From NCBI RefSeq assembly GCF_001050035.1, contig NZ_CVTA01000019.1:1-59032 (forward strand): a DNA stretch of 59,032 nt, read 5' to 3'. Both the position numbers and the translations under genes were made by a program. Below, piece by piece: positions 47,267 to 55,837 of this stretch; the stretch's first letter is position 1; each line of letters begins with the position of its first letter. A model generated the notes under the pieces. That model worked only from the letters and a program-made list of their open reading frames with translations. It did not search any database and was not told where the DNA came from. This DNA comes from Mycolicibacterium komanii. Lineage in GTDB: Bacteria > Actinomycetota > Actinomycetes > Mycobacteriales > Mycobacteriaceae.

Positions 47267-48193
47267 TCAGGCGGTGACCGCGGCCGACTCGTGCGCTGCT
47301 CGGCGTCGCTGCGCCGGTGCCCAGCCGGGTGGGCCGAACATGTAACCAAGCTTGTCGCGCCATCGTGGCGCCCGGCGGACGTCGCGGGCGATCGCGACGT
47401 ACTCGTGGGTCTGCATCGTCCAGATGTTGTAGGTGTCGACCTGCTTGGTCAGCCCGTAATGCGGGCGGACGGTCTCTGCTTGGAAGCTGCCGAAAAGGCG
47501 ATCCCAGACGATGAAGATGCCGCCGTAGTTCTTGTCGAGGTACTCCTGGTCCATACCGTGGTGCACCCGGTGGTGCGATGGCGTGTTGAAGACGAACTCG
47601 ATTGGGCGCCAAAGCTTGCCGATGCGCTCGGTGTGGATCCAGAACTGGTAGATCAGGTTGATCGAGAAGCTGGCGAACACGATCCACGGCGGTACGCCGA
47701 ACAGCGGCAGCAGCGCCCGCAGGAACACATCTCCGCTGATGTTCCATTTCTGGCGCAGTGCGGTCGCGAGGTTGAAGTACTGGCTGGAGTGGTGTGCCTG
47801 ATGGGTGGCCCAGATGAGCCGGACCCGGTGCGCCATGCGGTGATAGACGTAGTAGAGCAGGTCCACCCCGACGATCGCGATCACCCACGTGTACCAGGCG
47901 CCGGCGGGCAGCTGCCACGGTGCGACGTAGGCGAACAACGCCGCGTATCCCAGCAGCGCGATGAAGTTCAGCACCCCGCTCGTGCCGATCGAGACCACGC
48001 CCATCCAGATGCTGGCCCATGCGTCGGAGCGCTGATACGCCCCGGCCGGTGCGCGCTCGGCTTCTTCGTGCGCCAGCTTGCGGGCGGCCGCCCATTCGAT
48101 GATCAGCAGCAGCAGGAAGAACGGCACCGCGTAGATCACGGGGTCGTGCATCAACGGTGGCAACACGTGCGAGAAGGCGCCACTCACATCCAC
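47267..48193 (-). CDS. erg3: Sterol desaturase/fatty acid hydroxylase family protein (Rv1814, Erg3-like)
   Basis: A 308-aa integral membrane diiron enzyme. The three His clusters of the superfamily are present: HRMAH (about residue 118), HQAHH (about 132) and HHRVHH (about 209). Four or more hydrophobic segments span residues 15-35, 65-90 and 95-115 and the middle part. The substrate in mycobacteria is not established; related proteins desaturate or hydroxylate sterols, carotenoids or lipids. GGAGGT lies 5 nt before the GTG start. It shares position with Rv1814 erg3, completing the synteny block. Confidence 0.9.
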   Translation of the reverse strand: MDVSGAFSHVLPPLMHDPVIYAVPFFLLLLIIEWAAARKLAHEEAERAPAGAYQRSDAWASIWMGVVSIGTSGVLNFIALLGYAALFAYVAPWQLPAGAWYTWVIAIVGVDLLYYVYHRMAHRVRLIWATHQAHHSSQYFNLATALRQKWNISGDVFLRALLPLFGVPPWIVFASFSINLIYQFWIHTERIGKLWRPIEFVFNTPSHHRVHHGMDQEYLDKNYGGIFIVWDRLFGSFQAETVRPHYGLTKQVDTYNIWTMQTHEYVAIARDVRRAPRWRDKLGYMFGPPGWAPAQRRRAAHESAAVTA

Positions 48194-48220
48194 GTCACAC
48201 CTCCGGCCAAAGCATACGAC

Positions 48221-49774
48221 TCACCGGAAGCTCAGCACCTGATCGCCCCAGGCGGTGCGCAGATCGCGATCCAGGTCGTCGACCACCCGGTCCTGAGCGT
48301 CGATGAGCAGGGTGGCGCGGTCGGAGGCGCGGTACGGCCGCCACACCGGGTCGCCCGCCGGAGTCGCCGGTGTGCCGTCGACCGCGAAGCTCAGCCACCG
48401 CCGCCGCATCCGCGCGGACACCGTCTTACCGGCCTTCAGGCCGCCGAGCTTGAAGGTCGGGTCCTTCGGGCCGGCGACGAGATTGCCCCAGACATACGGC
48501 AATTCGGTGGCGTGGGCGGCGCCGAGGCGCAGCAGCCGCAGCATCGGGGTAGCAAAGTCGAACCGGTACAGATACACGGGCGCGACCTCGCGGTGGCCCT
48601 CGGCGAACCAGACCGACGGCATACGGAATCCGATGTCGCGCGCAACGCCCATCCCGATGGTCTTGCCCCGCCCGCGGTAGGCGGCCCGGATCTGCTGTTC
48701 GTCGGGCAGTCGCAGGTCGGGTTGTTCGGCCGCGATCTCGGCGAACATCGTGCGGATGGCCGCCGGGGTGATCGGCATCAGCGGCGATTTCATCCAGCGG
48801 AAGAGCGCGGCTTCGTGTTTGTTGGTGCCGATGATCAGCGGCACCGGATGCGTACGACCGTCGCGGGCGAGCTGGACGGGGTGCGCGGGCACCAGGTCTC
48901 CGTCGATGATCGGCGCGAACGCCAGCGTGCCGGGCGTGTTCGCCGGGATGTGGTCGAAGACCTTCTTCGACGCGGTCAGCAGCGCGGGGGTGGGCACCGA
49001 GGTCAGCCGGTCGGCCTCACCGGGGCCGACGCCGAGTTCGTCGAGCAGAAGGGCGGCCACGCGCTGCGAGCGCTCGCGGTCGTAGACCGAGGTCGCCGGC
49101 GAACTCTGCGCGATCGCGGCACCGAACAGGCCCTCGGCGGCCGGGGTGGCCAACAGCGTGGTGATGATGCCGGCGCCAGCGGATTCACCGAAGACGGTCA
49201 CGCGGTCCGGGTCTCCCCCGAAGCCGGCGATGTTGTCGCGCACCCACTCCAGCGCGAACAACACGTCGCGCAGGCCGAGGTTGGTGGCGAAACCGTCGCC
49301 CATCGCCGACAGATCCAGGAAGCCCAATGCGCCCAACCGGTAGTTCACCGTGACGATCACAGCGTCGCCGTCGGCGGCGAGCGCACGACCGTGGTACAGC
49401 GCCTGCGCCGACGAACCGAGGACGTAGGCGCCGCCGTGCACCCACACCATCACCGGTTTGCCCGCACCCGGTTCGGTGTCCGACGCCGCCCACACGTTCA
49501 GGCTCAGGCAGTCGTCGCCCTGCGGAGCGCCGAGATCGATCGGGATCCTGGGATCGGTCGGCTGCGGGCAGACCGGGCCGACCCTGGTGGCGTCGGCCGG
49601 TTCGGACCAGCGTCGCGGCGGTTGCGGCGGCCGCCACCGCAGCTCACCAGCGGGCGCAGCGGCGAACCGGATGCCCTTCCACACCTTCACGGTGCCGTCG
49701 TCGGCCCCGCGGACCGGTCCGTACGCGGTGTCGACGACGAGAGCGTCGTCGGTGCGACGTGCCTCGGCGGTCAC
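48221..49774 (-). CDS. Type B carboxylesterase
   Basis: A 517-aa carboxylesterase/lipase. The nucleophile Ser is in VFGESAGAGI (about residue 200), the oxyanion Gly pair in VWVHGGAYVLGS, the acid in NKHEAALF and the His in AAHATELPYVWGN. The N-terminal VDTAYGPVRGADDG is typical. Substrate is unknown; mycobacterial members cleave various esters. The start is uncertain: GTG 49772-49774 has GGAG 5 nt upstream and gives the normal N-terminus, while ATG 49810 or TTG 49813 would add about a dozen residues. It ends 27 nt before the sterol desaturase gene on the same strand, so co-transcription is possible. Confidence 0.88.
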   Translation of the reverse strand: MTAEARRTDDALVVDTAYGPVRGADDGTVKVWKGIRFAAAPAGELRWRPPQPPRRWSEPADATRVGPVCPQPTDPRIPIDLGAPQGDDCLSLNVWAASDTEPGAGKPVMVWVHGGAYVLGSSAQALYHGRALAADGDAVIVTVNYRLGALGFLDLSAMGDGFATNLGLRDVLFALEWVRDNIAGFGGDPDRVTVFGESAGAGIITTLLATPAAEGLFGAAIAQSSPATSVYDRERSQRVAALLLDELGVGPGEADRLTSVPTPALLTASKKVFDHIPANTPGTLAFAPIIDGDLVPAHPVQLARDGRTHPVPLIIGTNKHEAALFRWMKSPLMPITPAAIRTMFAEIAAEQPDLRLPDEQQIRAAYRGRGKTIGMGVARDIGFRMPSVWFAEGHREVAPVYLYRFDFATPMLRLLRLGAAHATELPYVWGNLVAGPKDPTFKLGGLKAGKTVSARMRRRWLSFAVDGTPATPAGDPVWRPYRASDRATLLIDAQDRVVDDLDRDLRTAWGDQVLSFR

Positions 49775-49899
49775 GCGGACTCCACGTTGTACGGCATGGG
49801 ACTCCTCCATCAATCCAACACAGCGAGTTCAGGCTACGCGGGCTCTCGACCAGGCCATCCGATCGCCGTGTCCGCAGAGCCGCGGCCACCGAGGTCGGC

Positions 49900-49905
49900 T
49901 AACTT
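49900..49905 (+). promoter_or_regulatory. Putative -10 element of the SMR pair (leaderless)
   Basis: TAACTT ends 6 nt before GTG 49912 with no Shine-Dalgarno. Confidence 0.5.
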
Positions 49906-49911
49906 GTTCGC

Positions 49912-50247
49912 GTGCAGAAGTGGGCGTTGCTGTCCGGAGCGATCGTCGTCGAGGTCGCCGCCACGTTGTCGCTGCGGGCGTCGCAGGACCATTCGGCGTG
50001 GCTGCTGGTCGTCGTCGCGGGCTACGTCGCGGCGTTCACGTTTCTGACCTTGGTGCTGCGCGCCGGGATGCCCGTCGGAGTGGCGTACGGGATCTGGGGG
50101 GCGGTCGGCACGGCGGGGACGGCGGTGCTCGCCGCGGTTCTGTTCAACGACCCGTTCACCTGGCCGATCATCGCCGGCATCGGACTGATCATCGCCGGTG
50201 TGCTGCTGATCGAGTTCGGGTCGCACCGGACGGTCGACCCGCGGTGA
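49912..50247 (+). CDS. SMR-family efflux protein, subunit 1 of a pair
   Basis: A 111-aa four-helix small multidrug resistance protein. The essential Glu of helix 1 is in AIVVEVAATLSLRAS (about residue 14). GMPVGVAYGIWGAVG (about 58-72) is the helix 3 signature, and helix 4 is IIAGIGLIIAGVLLIEFG. Positive charges are mostly at the N-terminus, loop 2 and C-terminus (Lys3, Arg in VLRAGM, Arg in GSHRTVDPR), predicting N-in topology. The following gene encodes a partner with opposite bias and overlaps the stop by one nucleotide. Function is proton-driven export of cationic compounds or guanidinium-like metabolites. Confidence 0.92.
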   Translation: MQKWALLSGAIVVEVAATLSLRASQDHSAWLLVVVAGYVAAFTFLTLVLRAGMPVGVAYGIWGAVGTAGTAVLAAVLFNDPFTWPIIAGIGLIIAGVLLIEFGSHRTVDPR

Positions 50248-50570
50248 TGTATTGGGCGTTGGCGGGCGCGATCGTGCTCGAGGTCGTCGCGACGTTGTCG
50301 CTGCGTGCCTCGGAGGGGTTCCGCAAGAAGGCGTGGATCGCGCCGATCGTCATCGGCTATCTGGCCTCGTTCTATCTGTTGTGGCTGACCCTGGCGCTGG
50401 GCATGCCGGTCGGCATCGCCTACGGCGTGTGGACGGCGTGCGGGGTGGCGCTGGTGGCGGTCATCGCCCGTTTCGTGTTCACCGAACCGCTGACCTGGTT
50501 GATGGCCCTGGGCATCGCGCTGGTCATCGGTGGCGTGCTCACGATCGAATTGGCCGGCGTCGCGCACTGA
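50247..50570 (+). CDS. SMR-family efflux protein, subunit 2 of a pair
   Basis: A 107-aa SMR protein with the membrane-embedded Glu in AIVLEVVATLSLRAS (about residue 12) and the helix 3 signature GMPVGIAYGVWTACG. Its positive charges concentrate in loop 1 (SEGFRKKAW) and loop 3 (ARFVFTEP), the opposite of subunit 1, predicting N-out topology. Such oppositely oriented pairs act as obligate antiparallel heterodimers. The ATG overlaps the upstream stop (TGATG). The 3' end overlaps the convergent MFS gene by 32 nt. Confidence 0.92.
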   Translation: MYWALAGAIVLEVVATLSLRASEGFRKKAWIAPIVIGYLASFYLLWLTLALGMPVGIAYGVWTACGVALVAVIARFVFTEPLTWLMALGIALVIGGVLTIELAGVAH

Positions 50571-51738
50571 GCACGCCCGACAACGCGACGACCAGGATTC
50601 CGGCGATCGGTACGGTGAGCAACCCGATGCGCAGGCTCGTCGCATCGGCGATCACCCCGACGAGCACCGGGGCGCCGAAGAATCCGATGCGCATCAACCA
50701 GGTCAGGATCGTCAGCCCACTGCCCGGCCGAAGGCCCGGCAGCTGGTCGGCGGCGTGCATGGCCGACGGCACCAGCGTCGCCACGCCGAACCCCGCGACC
50801 GCGAAACCCGCGATCGTGCCGGGCACCGTCGGGAACGCCAGCGCGAGACCCATGCCAACCGCGGTGATCGCGCCACCCGAGCGGACCACGGCGCGGGTGC
50901 CGAACCGGTCGACCAGCCGGTCCCCGATGAGCCGCCCGATGAACATGAAGGTGACCGCGGCGATGTAGCCGGTCACCGCGATCGGACCGGGCGCCCCCAG
51001 CGCGTCACGCAGGTAGACCGCGGCCCACGAGCTGCCCGCGTCCTCGACCGTCGCACCGGCCACCGCGATCAGCACCAGAGCCAGCAGCGCGGCGTACACC
51101 GCCACGCCTGCATCACCACCGCCGCCGGTGCGTGCCGCCGGGTCGGTGTCGTGGTCGGCGCCGGGCAGCAGGTAGCGGTAGGCGACGAGCACGACCGCGC
51201 TGCACAGCACCGCTGAGAAGCCGAGGTGGACCCCGCGCGAGACACCCAGCGCGATCGCCGTCGCCCCCATCAGGCCGCCGATGATCGCGCCGGCCGCCCA
51301 CACCGCATGCAGCGAGTTGATGATCGAACGACCGTAGATGCGCTGGACCCGCAGGCCGTGCGCGTTCTGCGCGACGTCGGTCACCGAGTCGCTGGCGCCC
51401 GCCGCGAACAGCCCGGCGGCGAACCACACCGGAGACGGGGCCACGCCTGCGAGCACGACGAACACCCCGATTCCGATGGTGCCGACGACAGCCACCCGCG
51501 ACGAGCGGTAGCGGCGGATCAGTGCGGCCGCGGTCAGCCCGGCCGCCAGGGCGCCGGCAGAGAACGCCGCGACGGCGGCGCCGTAAGCCGAATTCGACAG
51601 CCCCAGATCGCTCTTGATCTCGGGGTACCGCGGCAGCAGGTTGGCGAACACCGCGCCGTTGGTCAAAAACAGCGCTGCCACCGCGATCCGCGCGCGCCGG
51701 CTCTGCACCTCGGCCGTCTCCTGTCGGTCGGCCGCCAT
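50539..51738 (-). CDS. MFS transporter
   Basis: A 399-aa major facilitator superfamily protein with about 12 hydrophobic segments. The region after helix 2 reads ALIRRYRSSRVAVVG, a degenerate version of the MFS loop motif, and the second half has GRLIGDRLVDRFGTRAVVRSG, the equivalent after helix 8. The type resembles YbjJ-like sugar/drug efflux carriers; substrate unknown. The ATG at 51736-51738 lies in the centre of a perfect 9-bp inverted repeat. A -10 TAGGGT ends 8 nt upstream. Confidence 0.85.
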   Translation of the reverse strand: MAADRQETAEVQSRRARIAVAALFLTNGAVFANLLPRYPEIKSDLGLSNSAYGAAVAAFSAGALAAGLTAAALIRRYRSSRVAVVGTIGIGVFVVLAGVAPSPVWFAAGLFAAGASDSVTDVAQNAHGLRVQRIYGRSIINSLHAVWAAGAIIGGLMGATAIALGVSRGVHLGFSAVLCSAVVLVAYRYLLPGADHDTDPAARTGGGGDAGVAVYAALLALVLIAVAGATVEDAGSSWAAVYLRDALGAPGPIAVTGYIAAVTFMFIGRLIGDRLVDRFGTRAVVRSGGAITAVGMGLALAFPTVPGTIAGFAVAGFGVATLVPSAMHAADQLPGLRPGSGLTILTWLMRIGFFGAPVLVGVIADATSLRIGLLTVPIAGILVVALSGVLSARRRPIRS

Positions 51739-51749
51739 AACGGCCGACC
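51726..51749. repeat. Perfect 9-bp inverted repeat centred on the MFS start codon
   Basis: GGTCGGCCG, centre CCATAA, CGGCCGACC. On the minus strand the ATG is in the 6-nt centre (TTATGG). It overlaps three bases of the -10 candidate TAGGGT (51747-51752). It may be an operator, or an mRNA hairpin exposing or hiding the start codon. Confidence 0.75.
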
Positions 51750-51844
51750 CTACATGCGCTCGAGCGCCGGTTGAGTTCACGCAGATCGGGTATGAGCGAG
51801 CCTGTGACGAGACGTGTCGACGGCTTCCGGGCAAGATTGGCGAC

Positions 51845-53974
51845 ATGACAGAGCCCGCCGCGTCGCTTGTGGAGTTGGCGCGACGCTACGGTGTCGCAAC
51901 CGATTACGAGGACTGGGCGGGCCGACGCATCGCCGTGGACTCCTCGACGCTGATCTCGGTGCTGGCCGCATTGGGAGTTTCCGCCGCCACCGAGGACGAC
52001 CGTGTCGCCGCGCTGGCCGCACACGACCGCGAATACTGGGAGCGCCGTCTTCCGCCGACGATCATCGGGCGCACCGGCGCCGCCTCGGCGTTCTGGGTGC
52101 ATGTCACCCACGGCAACCCGGTCTCGCTGCGGATCCACCTCGAGGACGGGTCCGTGCGCTCGGAGCTGCGTCAGCTCGAAAACAACAGGCCGCCATACGA
52201 TTTGGATGGCAGGTTGGTCGGTGAGGCGACGTTCGAGACGCCCGCCGACCTCCCGATCGGATACCACCGCCTCGAGCTGCACGCCGACTCCCAGGAGTTC
52301 AGCACGGCGGTCATCGTGTCCCCCGCTTCGCGGGTCCCGCCGTCCGGCAGGCAGTGGGGGCTGGCCACGCAGCTCTATAGCGTGCGGTCCGAAAGATCTT
52401 GGGGCATAGGCGATCTGACGGATCTCACCGACCTCGCGGTGTGGTCGGCCGCGACCCACGACGCGGGATTCATCCTCGTCAATCCGCTGCATGCGGCTGC
52501 CCCTGTCGCGCCGATGGAGCCGTCGCCCTACCTTCCGACGTCCCGCCGCTTCGTGAACCCGATCTACCTGCGGGTCGAGGCGATCCCCGAGTACGCCTAC
52601 GTCCGGCGCCGCAACCGGTTACGCAAGTTGCGCGAAGGTGTGCAGGCCCGTGCCGACCGCGCCGATCAGGTGGACCGCGACGCGGCGTGGAAGGTGAAGC
52701 GCTCGGCGCTGGACGCGGTCTACGAGGTGCCGCGCTCTGCGGGACGCGACCTGGCCTACACCGCCTACCGCGAGCGCGAGGGCGCGAGCCTCGACGACTT
52801 CGCCGTCTGGTGTGCGCTGGCCGAACGCCACGGCGCCGACTGGCATCAGTGGCCGCGCGAGCTACAGCATCCGGCGAACCCCGCCGTCGCGGCCTTCGCC
52901 GACGAGCACGCCGACGCCGTCGACTTCCACCGCTGGCTGCAGTGGCAGCTCGACGACCAGCTGACCGCGGCGCAGGCCACCGCGTTGCAGACGGGTATGG
53001 GCCTGGGCATCATGCACGACCTCGCCGTCGGCGTGGACCCGAACGGCGCCGACTCATGGGCGCTGCAGGACGTGCTCGCGCTCGGGGTCACCGCGGGCGC
53101 GCCGCCCGACGAGTTCAACCAGCTCGGCCAGGACTGGTCGCAACCGCCGTGGCGCCCCGACCAGCTCGAAAAGCTTGCCTACGAGCCGTTCCGCGCGCTG
53201 GTCAACGCCGTGCTGCGGCACGCGGGCGGGGTGCGCATCGACCACATCATCGGGCTGTTCCGGCTGTGGTGGATCCCGAACGGGTCCCGCCCCACCGAGG
53301 GCACCTATGTGCGCTACGACCACGAGGCGATGATCGGCATCGTCGCGCTCGAGGCCCACCGCGCGGGCGCCGTCGTCGTCGGCGAGGACCTCGGCACCGT
53401 CGAACCCTGGGTGCGCGACTACCTGCACGAACGCGGGTTGTTCGGGACCTCGATCCTGTGGTTCGAAGCCGACCGCGACGGGGACGGCGGCCCGCTGCCC
53501 GCCGAGCGGTGGCGCGAGTACTGCCTGTCGGCCGTCACCACCCACGACCTGCCCCCCACCGCCGGCTACCTGGCCGGTGAACACGTCCGCCTGCGCGACC
53601 AACTTGGGCTGCTGACGCGCCCCGCGGCCGATGAGCTGGCCGACGACCGTGAGCAGCAGAAGCGATGGCTCGACGAACTGCGCCGTGCCGGCCTGCTGAG
53701 CGACGCCGGGGATTCCGACAGCGCCGAGATCGTCGAGGCGCTGCAGCGCTACCTCGGCCGCACACCGTCACGGTTGCTGTCGCTGTCGCTGGCCGACGCC
53801 GTCGGCGATCTGCGCACCCAGAACCAGCCGGGCACCACCGACGAGTATCCGAACTGGCGGGTGCCGCTGGCCGGACCCGATGGTAAGAAACTGCTGCTCG
53901 AGGACGTCTTCGCCGATGTCACCGCGCAGCGGCTCGGCGAGGTCATGCGCGACGCGGTGCGCCCGCAGGTGTAA
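51845..53974 (+). CDS. malQ: 4-alpha-glucanotransferase (amylomaltase), GH77
   Basis: A 709-aa disproportionating enzyme that transfers maltooligosaccharide segments between alpha-1,4-glucans. The GH77 catalytic residues are visible: nucleophile Asp466 in GVRIDHIIGLF, acid/base Glu514 in VVGEDLGTVEPW and Asp568 in TTHDLPPTAGYL. The N-terminal ~165 residues form the extra domain typical of bacterial/actinobacterial MalQ. It acts in glycogen/maltodextrin turnover. It corresponds to Rv1781c and marks the break from the upstream Rv1814-Rv1860 synteny block. The ATG at 51845 follows a GGCGAC run without a strong Shine-Dalgarno; an upstream extension of the frame is unsupported. Confidence 0.95.
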   Translation: MTEPAASLVELARRYGVATDYEDWAGRRIAVDSSTLISVLAALGVSAATEDDRVAALAAHDREYWERRLPPTIIGRTGAASAFWVHVTHGNPVSLRIHLEDGSVRSELRQLENNRPPYDLDGRLVGEATFETPADLPIGYHRLELHADSQEFSTAVIVSPASRVPPSGRQWGLATQLYSVRSERSWGIGDLTDLTDLAVWSAATHDAGFILVNPLHAAAPVAPMEPSPYLPTSRRFVNPIYLRVEAIPEYAYVRRRNRLRKLREGVQARADRADQVDRDAAWKVKRSALDAVYEVPRSAGRDLAYTAYREREGASLDDFAVWCALAERHGADWHQWPRELQHPANPAVAAFADEHADAVDFHRWLQWQLDDQLTAAQATALQTGMGLGIMHDLAVGVDPNGADSWALQDVLALGVTAGAPPDEFNQLGQDWSQPPWRPDQLEKLAYEPFRALVNAVLRHAGGVRIDHIIGLFRLWWIPNGSRPTEGTYVRYDHEAMIGIVALEAHRAGAVVVGEDLGTVEPWVRDYLHERGLFGTSILWFEADRDGDGGPLPAERWREYCLSAVTTHDLPPTAGYLAGEHVRLRDQLGLLTRPAADELADDREQQKRWLDELRRAGLLSDAGDSDSAEIVEALQRYLGRTPSRLLSLSLADAVGDLRTQNQPGTTDEYPNWRVPLAGPDGKKLLLEDVFADVTAQRLGEVMRDAVRPQV

Positions 53975-54051
53975 CGCCGACGGCTTCTGCTCCGGTTTCA
54001 CATTCGTCACGCCTGCGATATGTTCGCACCGCAGCGACTTGAGGAGATCAC

Positions 54052-54462
54052 GTGAACAAGCTTGTTGTGCTGAGCGGCGGGCTCGTAGCCGTCGGTTCGG
54101 CGGCGCTGGTCGGCGCCGGGATCGCGATGTCGCAGCCCAGCCTCAACGTGGTCGGCGAGCCGTACAACCGGGCGCTGCAAATCCTCAAGTCCCAGGGCGT
54201 CAAGGCCTACTTCGGCGGTTCGGTGGGCAGCGTTCTGCCCCAGGCCGAGTGCTTGGTCGACCAGCAGAAGATCACCTCGGGCGGCCGGATGCTGCTGATG
54301 CTGGACTGCAGCCAGAAGGCGGCGGATTTGATCGCCGAGCAGGGTCCCTCGGGCGGTCCGACGGTCGGCCGAAACGGCATCACCACCGTCACCCCCACCC
54401 CGGTGGTCCCGATCCAGGGCGCGCCCGGCGCGGGCACCCCGCCCCCGGCTCCGGTCGGCTGA
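54052..54462 (+). CDS. Small exported PASTA-like protein
   Basis: A 136-aa secreted protein. A signal sequence or anchor (LVVLSGGLVAVGSAALVGAGIAM, given by residues 4-26) leads to one PASTA-like unit (about 32-90: NVVGEPYNRALQILKSQGV, then a Cys pair near AECLVDQQ and LMLDCSQ). The tail (95-136) is Pro/Thr/Gly-rich. Similar small actinobacterial exported proteins exist with unknown role. The GTG start has GAGGAGA (54041-54047) upstream. It is 77 nt after malQ and may be monocistronic. Confidence 0.75.
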   Translation: MNKLVVLSGGLVAVGSAALVGAGIAMSQPSLNVVGEPYNRALQILKSQGVKAYFGGSVGSVLPQAECLVDQQKITSGGRMLLMLDCSQKAADLIAEQGPSGGPTVGRNGITTVTPTPVVPIQGAPGAGTPPPAPVG

Positions 54463-54466
54463 CCGG

Positions 54467-54901
54467 CTAGCCCTCCACCATCTGACGCAGGTTGGTCAGC
54501 GTCCGGCTCATCGTGCGGCCGACCTGTCGCGCGGCCACCCGATCGGCGATGAGTCCGAGCAGGTTGCCCGCGGACTCGTAGGACAACCGGAACGTCACCT
54601 TGGTGCGCCCGTCGCCGGTGTCGCGCAGCCGGAACCGGCCACGTTGGGAGACCCCGGTGAGCCCGATCCACGACACCTCGCGCGGTGCGTCGAACTCGAC
54701 GACCTCGACAGTCCCGCCGATCGGCACCGAACCGACCTTCCAGTGCACCGTGTAGCGGGAGCCGAGGCCGGCGGGATCATCGGTCAGCGTCTCCCAGCGC
54801 TCGAGGCTGGCCATGAACTCCGGATAGCACCCGGGGTCGCTGACCACCTTCCAGACCTGGTCGCGGTCGGCGTCGATCACGCACTGTCGTTGCACTCTCA
54901 T
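54467..54901 (-). CDS. SRPBCC (polyketide cyclase/lipid-binding) protein
   Basis: A 144-aa Bet v1/START-fold protein: CVIDADRDQVWKVVSDPGCYPEFMASLERWE (about residues 7-37) is the usual N-terminal block, with VSWIGLTGVSQRGRFRL and a C-terminal helix (RTMSRTLTNLRQMVEG). Ligand unknown. It starts 3 nt after the stop of the acyltransferase gene, so the two are co-transcribed, suggesting handling of a lipid substrate or product. Confidence 0.85.
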   Translation of the reverse strand: MRVQRQCVIDADRDQVWKVVSDPGCYPEFMASLERWETLTDDPAGLGSRYTVHWKVGSVPIGGTVEVVEFDAPREVSWIGLTGVSQRGRFRLRDTGDGRTKVTFRLSYESAGNLLGLIADRVAARQVGRTMSRTLTNLRQMVEG

Positions 54902-54904
54902 GGT

Positions 54905-55768
54905 TCAGCCCAACACCGGGAAGCGTCGTTCGGCGGCCAACCTGTCGACTCCCGCCTGCAGGCTGGTCAGCACCTTGTCGTTGATGACGTCGTCGTCGCT
55001 GGCCGCAATGTCGTCGGCGTCGATCGGGTCCTGCACCTCGATGGCGATCTTCGTCGGCAGCGGCAGCCGAGGGATGAAGTCGCTGATGGTCAGCCCCCAC
55101 GGCGGGGCGAGCAGGATAGGCACGCTCTTGAGACGAGCCAACCGGTCGACCATCAGCAGCCGCGCCAACCACTGACCCCGGTCGAGGAAGAGCGCAGCCT
55201 CCTGACCGCCGACGCTGGCGACGGGCACGATGGGCACGCCCGCCTCGCGTGCGAGCTTCACGTAACCCTTGCGGCCGCCAAAGTCGACGTCGTGCCGCTC
55301 CCACGACGGCCGGAACACCTCGTAGTCGCCGCCCGGATACACCAGTAGCGCCCCGCCGGATTCCAGGGCCAGTTTCGCGTTGTCGTGATTGGCGGCGACG
55401 GTGCCGAATTTGCGCAGCGAACCCAGCCCCGGCATCGAGACCACGAGGTTGTGCGCCAATTGGTAGAACGGCCGCTCGACGCCGAAATACGAGCTGAACG
55501 CCAGCGTGAACACGAACGTGTCGGGTGGCAGGTTCCCGCCGCTGTGGTTGCCCACCAACAGCACCGGGCCGTCGGCGGGGATGCGATCCAGGCCGCGCAC
55601 TTCTGCGCGGAAATACAACGACGCCAGCAGCCACAGCCCGGGCAGTTGCTCGCGGATGTAGTCGGGGTCGCGCTGATCCAGGTCGGCCTTGGGCACCCGC
55701 GCGGACACCTGCTGTTTGGCCCACCCGAGAACGTCGTCGATCCCCACCATGGACACAGATATAGACAT
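54905..55768 (-). CDS. Lysophospholipid acyltransferase (PlsC-like)
   Basis: A 287-aa acyltransferase. The motif I region is LLVGNHSGGNLPPDTFVFTLA (about residues 72-92), an actinobacterial variant of NHxxxxD in which the Asp is further away. Motif III-like YPGGDYEVFRPSW and IVPVASVGGQEAALFL follow. It probably acylates a lysophospholipid, glycerol derivative or glycolipid. Start ATG 55766-55768 is chosen; another ATG 18 nt in and an in-frame extension upstream are possible. It forms a two-gene unit with the SRPBCC gene. Confidence 0.83.
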   Translation of the reverse strand: MSISVSMVGIDDVLGWAKQQVSARVPKADLDQRDPDYIREQLPGLWLLASLYFRAEVRGLDRIPADGPVLLVGNHSGGNLPPDTFVFTLAFSSYFGVERPFYQLAHNLVVSMPGLGSLRKFGTVAANHDNAKLALESGGALLVYPGGDYEVFRPSWERHDVDFGGRKGYVKLAREAGVPIVPVASVGGQEAALFLDRGQWLARLLMVDRLARLKSVPILLAPPWGLTISDFIPRLPLPTKIAIEVQDPIDADDIAASDDDVINDKVLTSLQAGVDRLAAERRFPVLG

Positions 55769-55800
55769 CGCCCGCAAACCTGAAACCTGCTGGACTGCCT

Positions 55801-55819
55801 CCGCACGTAGACTGTGCGG
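55801..55819 (+). promoter_or_regulatory. Promoter -10 inside an inverted repeat upstream of the PF10118 gene
   Basis: CCGCAC-GTAGACT-GTGCGG: 6-bp arms flanking a 7-nt centre that contains the -10 candidate TAGACT (55808-55813). A bound regulator would block this promoter. It drives the 55838-57891 operon. Confidence 0.55.
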
Positions 55820-55837
55820 CACGAAGGAGGAGCCGAG

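Noticed and set aside
47090..50047. A 985-aa plus-strand frame antisense to the sterol desaturase and carboxylesterase
   Set aside because: Both minus-strand genes show catalytic motifs. The plus frame has none.
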